From JAIRNF01 sp031551125 (GTDB lineage Bacteria > Bacteroidota > Bacteroidia > Bacteroidales > UBA932), in contig JAVBOB010000005.1 of NCBI GenBank assembly GCA_031551125.1, positions 1 through 30,619 on the forward strand: 30,619 nucleotides of DNA, read 5' to 3'. This document shows positions 22,799 to 30,558 of the stretch, piece after piece; position 1 is the first letter of the stretch; the number at the start of each line of letters is the position of its first letter. The notes beneath the pieces were generated by a model. The model made no database searches, was not told the origin of the DNA, and worked only from the letters and a program-made list of their open reading frames with translations. The translations under genes and the position numbers were made by a program.

Positions 22799-22843
22799 TA
22801 CGTTGTTTTAATGTTTTAGGTTAACCATTTTTGAAATGCGGCG

Positions 22844-22851
22844 CAAACATA
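22844..22851 (-). promoter_or_regulatory. -7 promoter element of satP
   Basis: TATGTTTG on the minus strand, 45 bp upstream of the ATG; no clear -33 element. Confidence 0.55.
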
Positions 22852-22971
22852 GGTATTTTTTCTTTCATAATTTCTATGGTTCAATATTTTGCCAATATAT
22901 TAGGCTCTTCAAAAGTAATAGCAATATGCGCTCTGTCCCCGAAGCGGACAAAACCCAACATTCTACAAACA

Positions 22972-23003
22972 AAAGTGCCGGAAGCAAAAACCTCCGGCAC
23001 TTT
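22972..23003 (-). terminator. Rho-independent terminator of nifJ
   Basis: Perfect 11-bp arms AAAGTGCCGGA (22972-22982) and TCCGGCACTTT (22993-23003) with a 10-nt loop lie 22 bp past the nifJ stop. On the minus strand the stem is followed by TTTG and further T-rich bases. Confidence 0.85.
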
Positions 23004-23025
23004 CAAAAAGCATCAAGCAACAGGC

Positions 23026-26000
23026 TTATATACCGGCCATACGCTTGTAGGTATTGTAACGCCATTTAGCGTTTTCTTCGGTTGCTTTAAACAGCTCGTC
23101 CGCAACATCAGGGAATGATTTTGCCAACGATGAGTAACGTACTTCACCCTTCAGGAACTCTTGGAATTTAGTCCAATCGGGCTCCTTGCTATCCAGCGTA
23201 AACGGATTCTTTCCTTCCGCTTCCAGCATGGGGTTGTAACGGAACAACGACCAGTAGCCTGCTTCAACAGCTAGCTTCTCCTCCTTCTGAGATGCACCCA
23301 TACCATGCTTCAAACCGTGGTTAATACAGGGTGAATAGGCTATGATGAGTGAAGGGCCATTGTACGCTTCAGCCTCTTTTAGCGCTGCAAAAAATTGGTT
23401 ATGGTTTGCACCCATTGCAACCTGAGCCACATATACATATCCGTATGAAGCGGCCATCATACCTAGGTCTTTTTTACGTACACGCTTACCGGCAGTAGCA
23501 AACTTAGCGACTGCTCCTGCTGGCGTCGATTTCGAAGACTGACCTCCGGTATTTGAGTAAACTTCCGTATCAAGCACCAAAACGTTTACGTTTTCGCCTG
23601 ATGCCAACACGTGGTCAAGCCCACCATATCCGATATCGTATGCCCAACCGTCACCACCGATAATCCACTGCGAACGTTTTGCAATGTAGTGGCTTAAGCG
23701 TGAAATCTCAATGCACGCTTCGCAAGTACCGGAAGCAACCAAAGGCGTAATCTTATCTGCCAGCTCACGAGTCTTAGCAGCATCGTCACGGTTTTCAATC
23801 CATTCGGTGAACAAGGCCTTCAGCTCAGCAGAACAACTTTCGCAGCTTAAACCTTCTTTCATCAGGTGCTCCAAACGGTCACGCATACGCTCACTGGCAA
23901 TACGCATACCCAAACCAAATTCGGCGTTATCCTCGAACAGTGAGTTTGCCCAAGCGGGTCCACGCCCCAAAACATTCTTCGTATAAGGCGATGAAGGGAA
24001 TGAACCGCTATAGATTGATGAACAACCTGTAGCGTTTGCCACCATCATGCTGTCACCATATAGCTGGGTAATAGCCTTAATGTAAGGCGTTTCACCGCAA
24101 CCTGCGCAAGCACCGGAGAATTCAAACAAGGGCTGTGAGAACTGGCTGTTCTTCATATTTTGGAACTTGTTGCCTACCGTATCCTTGTAGCCTACCTTGC
24201 TATGCATGTATTCAAAACGTGTATGCTCGGCCATTTGGCTATCAAGAGGCTTCATGACTAAAGCCTTTGTTTTTGCGGGACAAACGTCGGCACAGTTACC
24301 GCAACCCGAACAATCAAGCGGGCTAACCTGCATTCTGAACTTGTAGTCCTTAAATGCTCCGTTACCCTGTATAGTTTCAGTTTCTGCCGGAGCATCTGCC
24401 AATTCCTTTTCTGTAAGAAGGAAAGGACGTATTACAGCGTGAGGACATACGTATGAACACTGGTTACACTGAATACAGCTAGCAGGCTGCCATTCTGGGA
24501 CGTTAGTAGCGATACCGCGCTTTTCAAAAGCAGCTGTACCGGAAGGCATAGTGCCATCCTCATGTCCGCTGAATGCGCTTACCGGAAGGTCATCGCCCAT
24601 TTGAGCGTTAACCACATCGGCAACGTTCTCTACCCACTCCGTAGCCTTTGAACGAGGCGAGGGGGTTGCAACAAACTTATCACTTAATGATGCCCATTCA
24701 GCAGGTATTTCAACTTTTGTAAACTCAACACCACGGTCAATAGCGGCATTGTTCATGTTTACAATTTCAGGGCCTCTCTTACCGTAACTCTTTTCAACCG
24801 CATATTTCATTTCCTTCACCGCCAAGTCAAACGGAATAACGTTTGAAATCTTGAAGAAGGCTGATTGTAAGATAGTATTGGTACGGTTACCAAGGCCTAT
24901 GCTTTCTGCAATTGCAGTTGCATCAACAATATAGAAATTGATATTTTTCTTTGCCAAGATTGATTTTACCGAATCCGGCAAACGCTTTTTGGTTTCTTCC
25001 GCATTCCAAAGGCTATTGAGCAAGAAGGTTCCACCCTGTTTAATCCCGCGTAACATATCATACTGATGAAGGTACGAAGAAACGTGACATGCAACAAAAT
25101 CAGGAGTAGTAACCAAATAAGGTGAGTTGATAGGCTTATCACCAAAACGAAGGTGCGAACATGTGAAACCACCTGACTTCTTAGAGTCGTATGCAAAGTA
25201 AGCTTGGCAATACTTAGACGTAGTTTCACCAATAATCTTAATCGTATTCTTATTTGCTCCCACCGTACCGTCTGAACCAAGACCGTAGAACTTGGCCTCA
25301 AATGTACCCTTAGCAGCCAATGAAACCTCATCACGTTGGGGCAAAGAAGTAAAGGTAACATCGTCAACAATACCAATGGTAAAGCCATTCTTAGGCTCAT
25401 TCATGCTCAAGTTATCAAATACTGAGAATATTTGAGCAGGTGTTGTATCTTTTGACGACAAACCGTAACGGCCACCAACAATAAGTGGTGCACCAGCTTG
25501 TCCGTAGAAAATATTCTTTGTATCCAAGTACAAAGGCTCGCCGTTTGCACCGGGTTCCTTAGTACGATCAAGTACGGCAATACGCTTAACCGATTTAGGC
25601 ATTACTGACATGAAGTGCTTAGCTGAGAAAGGACGGTACAGGTGAACAATAAGCACCCCTGTTTTCTGTCCCTTAGCATTCAGGCTATCAACAACTTCTT
25701 TAATAGTATCAGTAACTGAGCCCATGGCAATGATAACGCGGTCAGCATCGGCAGCACCGTAGTAGTTAAAGGGCTTGTACTCGCGTCCCGTCAGCTTGCT
25801 AATCTCTGCCATATAGTGAGCAACAATGTCAGGAATAGCATCGTAATACTTATTTGCAGCCTCACGTGATTGGAAATACACGTCGGGGTTTTGAGCAGTA
25901 CCACGCGTTACGGGCGACTCAGGGTTTAGCGCACGCTTACGGAATTCTGCCAACGATTTTTCATCAATCAGCTCCTTAAGCGCATCTACATCCAGCTCTT

Positions 26001-26556
26001 CAATCTTTTGAATCTCGTGTGAAGTACGGAAACCATCGAAGAAGTTACAGAATGGAACACGTCCCTTAATAGCAGACAGGTGAGCAACAGCCGACAAGTC
26101 CATTACTTCCTGTACTCCGCCCGATGCCAAGAACGCAAAACCGGTTTGGCGAGCAGACATAACGTCGCTATGGTCTCCGAAAATAGACAATGCCTGAGCG
26201 GCCAAAGCACGTGCCGATACATGGAATACACCCGGAAGCAGCTCCCCGGATATTTTATACATGTTCGGTATCATAAGAAGTAAACCTTGTGAAGCCGTAT
26301 AGGTTGAAGTTAATGCGCCTGCTTGCAGCGAACCGTGAACAGCACCTGCCGCTCCGCCTTCAGACTGCATTTCAACCACCTTTACCGTTTCTCCGAAAAG
26401 GTTTTTCTTTCCATAAGCAGCCCATTCATCAACGTACTCCGCCATAGTTGACGAAGGAGTGATGGGATAAATTGCGGCAACTTCACTGAACATATATGCC
26501 ACGTGAGCCGCAGCATAGTTACCATCGCATGTGATGAATTTTTTTTGTTTTGTCAT
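23026..26556 (-). CDS. nifJ: Pyruvate:ferredoxin (flavodoxin) oxidoreductase
   Basis: PFOR oxidatively decarboxylates pyruvate with CoA to acetyl-CoA, CO2 and reduced ferredoxin or flavodoxin, in the cytoplasm of anaerobes. This is the single-chain form, 1176 residues, full length. Domain I begins with YPITPSSTMAEYVDEWA (30-46). CoA-binding and linker domains follow. The ferredoxin-like domain has C694/C697/C700/C704 and C749/C752/C755/C759 for two 4Fe-4S clusters. The third cluster near the cofactor involves CAGC (817-820) and C845. Thiamine diphosphate binds at GDGWAYDIGYGGLDH (968-982) and SNTGGQ (1001-1006). It is monocistronic, with an excellent promoter and its own terminator. Confidence 0.98.
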   Translation of the reverse strand: MTKQKKFITCDGNYAAAHVAYMFSEVAAIYPITPSSTMAEYVDEWAAYGKKNLFGETVKVVEMQSEGGAAGAVHGSLQAGALTSTYTASQGLLLMIPNMYKISGELLPGVFHVSARALAAQALSIFGDHSDVMSARQTGFAFLASGGVQEVMDLSAVAHLSAIKGRVPFCNFFDGFRTSHEIQKIEELDVDALKELIDEKSLAEFRKRALNPESPVTRGTAQNPDVYFQSREAANKYYDAIPDIVAHYMAEISKLTGREYKPFNYYGAADADRVIIAMGSVTDTIKEVVDSLNAKGQKTGVLIVHLYRPFSAKHFMSVMPKSVKRIAVLDRTKEPGANGEPLYLDTKNIFYGQAGAPLIVGGRYGLSSKDTTPAQIFSVFDNLSMNEPKNGFTIGIVDDVTFTSLPQRDEVSLAAKGTFEAKFYGLGSDGTVGANKNTIKIIGETTSKYCQAYFAYDSKKSGGFTCSHLRFGDKPINSPYLVTTPDFVACHVSSYLHQYDMLRGIKQGGTFLLNSLWNAEETKKRLPDSVKSILAKKNINFYIVDATAIAESIGLGNRTNTILQSAFFKISNVIPFDLAVKEMKYAVEKSYGKRGPEIVNMNNAAIDRGVEFTKVEIPAEWASLSDKFVATPSPRSKATEWVENVADVVNAQMGDDLPVSAFSGHEDGTMPSGTAAFEKRGIATNVPEWQPASCIQCNQCSYVCPHAVIRPFLLTEKELADAPAETETIQGNGAFKDYKFRMQVSPLDCSGCGNCADVCPAKTKALVMKPLDSQMAEHTRFEYMHSKVGYKDTVGNKFQNMKNSQFSQPLFEFSGACAGCGETPYIKAITQLYGDSMMVANATGCSSIYSGSFPSSPYTKNVLGRGPAWANSLFEDNAEFGLGMRIASERMRDRLEHLMKEGLSCESCSAELKALFTEWIENRDDAAKTRELADKITPLVASGTCEACIEISRLSHYIAKRSQWIIGGDGWAYDIGYGGLDHVLASGENVNVLVLDTEVYSNTGGQSSKSTPAGAVAKFATAGKRVRKKDLGMMAASYGYVYVAQVAMGANHNQFFAALKEAEAYNGPSLIIAYSPCINHGLKHGMGASQKEEKLAVEAGYWSLFRYNPMLEAEGKNPFTLDSKEPDWTKFQEFLKGEVRYSSLAKSFPDVADELFKATEENAKWRYNTYKRMAGI

Positions 26557-26613
26557 GTGTACTATAGTTTACTATCTGGTTTTTATAGCGGTTATTTGTC
26601 TTTTTCAGGGGTG

Positions 26614-26644
26614 CAAAAGTACAAAAAATACAGGAATATAACAA
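26614..26644 (-). promoter_or_regulatory. Promoter of nifJ (-33 and -7)
   Basis: On the minus strand TTG (26644-26642), a 20-bp spacer and TACTTTTG (26621-26614) match the Bacteroidota consensus. The leader is about 55 nt. This is the best promoter in the window, in keeping with a highly expressed central enzyme. Confidence 0.8.
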
Positions 26645-26695
26645 GTTGCAAAATTAACACCGGTTCATAAGCAATAACGCTCTTTCCCGTTATGC

Positions 26696-27172
26696 TCACC
26701 TGCCTACATAGTCGAAAATGTTAATGTTTGCAGGAACAAAATGAGATACGTTGCCACCATGGGTAAGTATATCGCGAATAACTGATGAGCTGATAAACGA
26801 ATGTTCAGGTGCAGTCAACAAAAATACCGATTCAATATCCGTATTAAGCAGGTGATTGGTTTGCCCAACCGCACGTTCAAACTCAAAATCGGCAGAAGTG
26901 CGTAGCCCGCGGATGATAAAAGGCACTTCCCTGCGCTTACAGTAGTCAACCGTAAGTCCTTCATAGCTGTCAACTTCAACCCGTGGATCGTTCTCAAACG
27001 TTTTTTTAATCATAGCCATGCGTGCCTCTAAGCTGAAACACCCGCCTTTACTGATATTATGGCCAACAGCTACGATTATTTTATCAAAAATTCGAAGGCC
27101 TCTGTGAACTAATGCCTCGTGTCCAACGCTAAACGGGTCGAACGAACCGGGGAATATGGCTACTTTTTCCAT
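26696..27172 (-). CDS. coaD: Phosphopantetheine adenylyltransferase
   Basis: CoaD transfers AMP from ATP to 4'-phosphopantetheine, the penultimate step of coenzyme A synthesis. The 158-residue length is normal. The nucleotidyltransferase signature GSFDPFSVGH (9-18) with its HxGH-like His is present, as are IIRGLRTSADFEFE (substrate-binding Arg) and SFISSSVIRDI (the SSTxVR-like motif). It is the last gene of a run ung-DUF2625-coaD, 38 bp behind the DUF2625 gene. The nifJ promoter follows its stop. Confidence 0.96.
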   Translation of the reverse strand: MEKVAIFPGSFDPFSVGHEALVHRGLRIFDKIIVAVGHNISKGGCFSLEARMAMIKKTFENDPRVEVDSYEGLTVDYCKRREVPFIIRGLRTSADFEFERAVGQTNHLLNTDIESVFLLTAPEHSFISSSVIRDILTHGGNVSHFVPANINIFDYVGR

Positions 27173-27210
27173 GTATCTGGTAAATTTTATGTTTACTGTA
27201 AGTATAAATG

Positions 27211-27894
27211 CTACTCTTCACTATTTTCATCAAAAGCCTCGGCATTCTCCATCTCCAGCTCGTATATTTCTTCCACTGATACAGCCGTTCTCTCCGTTTT
27301 ATCCATTGAAGAAAGCTCATCGCTATATAAAGCGGGAAAAACATGATAGGCCTCATCTGCTCCCAACTTCAGCACTTCACCCATCCAACCTTTCCAGCGA
27401 AAACCCTCATAAAATCCGGCAAGGTCACCGCTAAAGAAGAACCACAGCAGCTGTCCGTATTCCATGTCCATGGGCTCCCACTCTAACGAATCGGGGGCAA
27501 AGTAGTAAATACTCCCTACATCATTACCAAATTCTCCAAAGTTAACTGCATAAAAACCGCCCAGCGCATCATCGGCAACAAGCAAAAATGGATACTCCTC
27601 ATCGTAGCTATCAAATGCTTTGCCAATATTCCATGAAGAAAGTGAACGTTTCATTTGCTCACTTCCGGAACCTATAACACGTATCCAGCCGTTGTCTATG
27701 AGTATTCCTCCGGTTTCGTATGCTACTGCTCCCAACCATGTTTGAATATCCAGCTGCAATTGAACAACAACCTCCTCTGCATGCTTTTTACTTCTTGGTA
27801 ACACAACAACTTTGTTGCTAGCCTCTTTCAACATTTGTTGAATATCATCCCAACAAGGCTCGTCGGTACTTACTAATTCCTGTAATGTTCTCAT
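27211..27894 (-). CDS. DUF2625 family protein
   Basis: This 227-residue soluble protein starts MRTLQELVSTDEPCWDDIQ, then VVVLPRSKKHAEEVVVQLQ, ETGGILIDNGWIRVIGSGSE, LVADDALGGFYAVNFG, YYFAPDSLEWEPMDMEYGQL and FYEGFRWKGWMGE. These are typical of DUF2625. The GGxFAxN-like and DxLGGF-like stretches recall SMI1/KNR4-type domains, but no activity is known. There is no signal peptide or membrane segment. It follows ung by 6 bp and precedes coaD by 38 bp, so it is probably translated from the same mRNA. No immunity or toxin partner is visible. Confidence 0.85.
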   Translation of the reverse strand: MRTLQELVSTDEPCWDDIQQMLKEASNKVVVLPRSKKHAEEVVVQLQLDIQTWLGAVAYETGGILIDNGWIRVIGSGSEQMKRSLSSWNIGKAFDSYDEEYPFLLVADDALGGFYAVNFGEFGNDVGSIYYFAPDSLEWEPMDMEYGQLLWFFFSGDLAGFYEGFRWKGWMGEVLKLGADEAYHVFPALYSDELSSMDKTERTAVSVEEIYELEMENAEAFDENSEE

Positions 27895-27900
27895 ACGCTT

Positions 27901-28569
27901 TTACAAAGACCAATCAATAGGAGTTAAACTTTGTTTCACCAATATTTCGTTAGCTTTAGAAAAGTGGCGGCATCCGAAAAAACGTTCGGCAGAAAAAGGA
28001 GAAGGATGTGCCGACTCTAACACGTAGTGCTTAGATGTATCGATCAACGTTTTTTTTGCCCGTGCAAAATTTCCCCATAGCATAAATACCACACCTCTTT
28101 TCTCATCGGATATTTTCCGAATAACCTCATCAGTAAACGTTTCCCATCCAATCTTACTATGTGAAGCAGGTTCTCCCGCACGTACAGTTAATATCGCGTT
28201 AAGCAAGAATACACCCTGCTCTGCCCACTTTTCCAAACAACCGTGGCTAGGAGAGTCTATGCCCAAATCGGCTTTAATTTCCTTGAAGATATTGACTAAA
28301 GAGGGAGGTGGCTTAACCCCACGTTGTACAGAAAAACAAAGTCCATGCGCCTGTCCTGCTCCATGGTAAGGGTCTTGCCCAAGTATTACCACTTTTACCT
28401 TATCAAATGGCGTTTTATCAAAAGCATTAAATATGAGCTTTCCCGGAGGGTAAACAGCTTTACCGGAAGCAATATCCTGCTTTACAACGTTAACAATATT
28501 AGCAAAATAAGGCTTATCAAATTCTGTTTGCAGGTGCTGTTTCCAGGAAGATTCTATTTGAACGTCCAT
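27901..28569 (-). CDS. ung: Uracil-DNA glycosylase
   Basis: Ung removes uracil from DNA in base-excision repair. From the ATG at 28569 the protein is 222 residues, close to the E. coli length. It shows the water-activating motif GQDPYH (64-69, Asp66), GLCFSV, the uracil-recognition Asn in MLWGNFA, and HPSPFSAERFFGC (the catalytic His loop, with Phe where Leu is usual in HPSPLS). The frame is open for 22 codons further upstream, but the TACCTTTG promoter at 28596-28603 lies inside that extension, so the shorter form is preferred. It leads the run ung-DUF2625-coaD. Confidence 0.95.
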   Translation of the reverse strand: MDVQIESSWKQHLQTEFDKPYFANIVNVVKQDIASGKAVYPPGKLIFNAFDKTPFDKVKVVILGQDPYHGAGQAHGLCFSVQRGVKPPPSLVNIFKEIKADLGIDSPSHGCLEKWAEQGVFLLNAILTVRAGEPASHSKIGWETFTDEVIRKISDEKRGVVFMLWGNFARAKKTLIDTSKHYVLESAHPSPFSAERFFGCRHFSKANEILVKQSLTPIDWSL

Positions 28570-28595
28570 AGCCTTGGCAATTGTTAGTTTTGACA

Positions 28596-28603
28596 CAAAG
28601 GTA
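28596..28603 (-). promoter_or_regulatory. -7 promoter element of the ung operon
   Basis: TACCTTTG on the minus strand, 26 bp upstream of the chosen ung ATG and downstream of the longer alternative start. Confidence 0.6.
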
Positions 28604-28639
28604 AAAAACTTATAAAGATGCCAAAAAGACAGCAATGTA

Positions 28640-28772
28640 AAAGCCCCCTAATCCCCCCAAAGCGGGAACTTTACTGGCTTCGGTATTTGTTTGTTACGAC
28701 AAAAATATGTGTTTCTATGCCACTTACTATTCCTAGTGGTGAAAATAGTTCCCTTTAGGTGGTTGGAAGTAA
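28640..28772. repeat. Imperfect palindromic element between ung and pyrI
   Basis: The left end has AGCCCCCTAATCCCCCC, then AAAGCGGGAACT. The right end reads AGTTCCCTTTAGGTGGTTGG, which is a degraded reverse complement of the left (GGGAACT against AGTTCCC is exact). In the middle, CCACTTA and CTAGTGG form a smaller stem. There is no coding potential. It occupies most of the 319-bp gap between the two divergent genes and ends upstream of the pyrI promoter element. It may be a decayed MITE-like repeat of a different family from the CATTGC palindromes. Confidence 0.5.
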
Positions 28773-28812
28773 TAAAATAGTCCGACACACAGATATATTC
28801 CACTCTTATTTG

Positions 28813-28820
28813 TATTTTTG
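28813..28820 (+). promoter_or_regulatory. -7 promoter element of pyrI
   Basis: TATTTTTG lies 68 bp upstream of the pyrI ATG. It fits the consensus but sits in T-rich sequence and has no good -33 element, so it is tentative. Confidence 0.4.
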
Positions 28821-28888
28821 TATAACTTATTTTGTACATAAGTCGGCTTGTCACAAACCTGCATAACACGAACAACACCCTTCAAGAT

Positions 28889-29353
28889 ATGGAAAAGGAA
28901 CTTAAAGTAAGCGCTCTGAAAAACGGAACCGTAATTGACCACATTCCATCAAAGTCGCTATTCAAGGTGGTTGAGATATTAGGGCTCAAAAGCTGTCCGC
29001 ACCAAATTACTTTCGGAATGAATCTTGAAAGTAAGCGAATGGGGAGCAAGGCAATCATCAAGATATCCGATCGTTTTTTCGAAACCTCCGAAATAAACCG
29101 TATTGCGCTGGTGGCACCACAGGCAAAGCTCAATATTATTAAAAACTATGAGGTGGTTGAGAAGAAAATTGTTGAGCTGCCGGATACCATTCAAGGCATT
29201 GCCAAATGCGTAAACCCAAAGTGTGTTACCAACAACGAAAAGGTAAAAACAAAATTCACCGTGCTGTCAAAAAAGGATGTGTTGCTGCAATGCCATTACT
29301 GTGAAAAAATTACAGACCAAGAACATTTGGAAATTTTTTCTGCCGGAAGTTAG
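28889..29353 (+). CDS. pyrI: Aspartate carbamoyltransferase regulatory chain
   Basis: PyrI is the nucleotide-binding regulatory subunit of aspartate transcarbamoylase in pyrimidine synthesis. From the ATG at 28889 it is 154 residues, like the E. coli chain. The N-terminal allosteric domain has ALKNGTVIDHIP (9-20, Asp and His of the nucleotide site) and NYEVVEK. The zinc domain has four Cys in CVNPKC and CHYC, which contact the catalytic chain. The frame opens 19 codons earlier, but MEKELKVSALKNGTVIDHIP is the family start. The catalytic gene pyrB, usually adjacent, is not here: ung lies upstream and nusB downstream. The 260-bp gap after it holds only the nusB promoter and, near 29366-29380, a possible scrap of the CATTGC repeat. 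Confidence 0.95.
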   Translation: MEKELKVSALKNGTVIDHIPSKSLFKVVEILGLKSCPHQITFGMNLESKRMGSKAIIKISDRFFETSEINRIALVAPQAKLNIIKNYEVVEKKIVELPDTIQGIAKCVNPKCVTNNEKVKTKFTVLSKKDVLLQCHYCEKITDQEHLEIFSAGS

Positions 29354-29549
29354 CCGCAACGAAGATTTGCTACGCTCCAATATGGCACACAAATAACGCT
29401 TAAAAAATACATATTTACACTGTTTAGGCATTACGAAGTAATCTTTTTTACACCATTATCTTATCTGTACTCTACCTGCTTCTATGCGATAAAAGTTTCT
29501 TTTGGAATTTCAGGTATTGGCAAGATTAACTAAGTATTATTTCTGTGAT

Positions 29550-29581
29550 TTTGTGCTTTTACTGTGAAAAACCTATCTTTG
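29550..29581 (+). promoter_or_regulatory. Promoter of nusB (-33 and -7)
   Basis: TTTG (29550-29553), a 20-bp spacer and TATCTTTG (29574-29581) match the Bacteroidota consensus fully. The ATG follows 32 bp later. Confidence 0.8.
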
Positions 29582-29613
29582 TCGAAATTATTGAAATAAA
29601 AGGTTCTTTACAC

Positions 29614-30558
29614 ATGGTAAGCAGACGGTTGCTCCGAATAAAAGTTTTAAAATCGTTTTATAGCTATTTGAAATCGGATAGCCATTCTACCCTTAATGTT
29701 GAAAAAGAAGTAGCATTCAGCATACAGAAAACTTACGATTTATACCACTACCTACTTCTATTGCTTCTTGAATTGGCTGATTACGCTCAGCTAAAAATAG
29801 ACCTCGGTAAACAAAAATATGTACCGACGGAAGAAGACAAATGTCCTAACACAAAGCTTGTAGACAACCTGCTGATTCAGCTTTTACGAGAGAATGAAGC
29901 GTTGAGGAAGTATTGCCAATCGGGCAAGCTAAGCTGGGCAGACACTCCGGAACTCATAAAAAAGATTTACGGTAAGCTTATTGAATCTGATTACTTTAAA
30001 AGCTACATGAGCGAGCCGTCACGTTCTTTCAAAGAAGATAAACAGCTACTCATAAATATACTTGTAAACGAGTTTGAGGATTGTGAAGAGCTATATGACA
30101 CGCTGGAGGATAAAAGTATTTTCTGGGTGGATGATGTAGAGTTTGCGTTAAGTATGGTTGTTAAAACGCTAAACGAATTTAAGCCGAACCAATCGTCGGG
30201 TACAACCTTACTCCCGTTGTACAAAAGTGATGACGATAAGCAATTCCCTATTCGCTTATTACGCAGGGTTATAGCGGAGTACGAAGTAAACACCCCACTC
30301 ATTGAACGGTACACAAAAAACTGGGACGTTGAACGCATTGCTTTTATGGATATCGTGCTGCTACAGCTAGCCATAGCTGAAGCCATAGAATTCCCCAACA
30401 TCCCTGTAAAAGTTAGTATTGACGAATATATAGAGCTCTCTAAATACTTCAGTACACCCAACAGCAGTATTTTTATAAACGGTGTGCTTGATAAAATTAT
30501 TCAGGAGCTGATGAAAGAAAAAAGAATAGTAAAAGCAGGGCGGGGATTAGTAGAATAA
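29614..30558 (+). CDS. nusB: Transcription antitermination factor NusB (long form)
   Basis: NusB binds boxA RNA with NusE (S10) and promotes antitermination on rRNA operons. This is the long form, 314 residues from the ATG at 29614. The short bacterial form is about 140 residues. The N-terminal half (MVSRRLLRIKVLKSFYSYLKSD and the following helices) is an extra alpha-helical region seen in Bacteroidota. The C-terminal half carries the NusB domain: NTPLIERYTKNWDVERIAFMD (about 250-270), then AEAIEFPNIPVKVSIDEYIELSKYFS and FINGVLDKI. The frame is open 23 codons upstream, but the promoter at 29574-29581 excludes that start. Its stop codon TAA (30556-30558) touches the heptamer array. Confidence 0.93.
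   Translation: MVSRRLLRIKVLKSFYSYLKSDSHSTLNVEKEVAFSIQKTYDLYHYLLLLLLELADYAQLKIDLGKQKYVPTEEDKCPNTKLVDNLLIQLLRENEALRKYCQSGKLSWADTPELIKKIYGKLIESDYFKSYMSEPSRSFKEDKQLLINILVNEFEDCEELYDTLEDKSIFWVDDVEFALSMVVKTLNEFKPNQSSGTTLLPLYKSDDDKQFPIRLLRRVIAEYEVNTPLIERYTKNWDVERIAFMDIVLLQLAIAEAIEFPNIPVKVSIDEYIELSKYFSTPNSSIFINGVLDKIIQELMKEKRIVKAGRGLVE

Noticed and set aside
24966..25400. 144-codon open frame in another frame of nifJ
   Set aside because: The Leu-rich translation is a frame shadow of the conserved PFOR sequence, with no start context of its own.
28832..28888. Longer N-terminus for PyrI
   Set aside because: The extra 19 codons do not resemble the family and lie in the predicted leader; the conserved start is at 28889.
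29366..29380. Further copy of the CATTGC palindrome after pyrI
   Set aside because: Only GATTTGCTACGCTCC resembles one arm; the complementary arm is missing, so it is too weak to list as a repeat.
30003..30461. 152-codon open frame antisense to nusB
   Set aside because: Ser-rich shadow of the NusB domain region, without promoter or recognisable domain.
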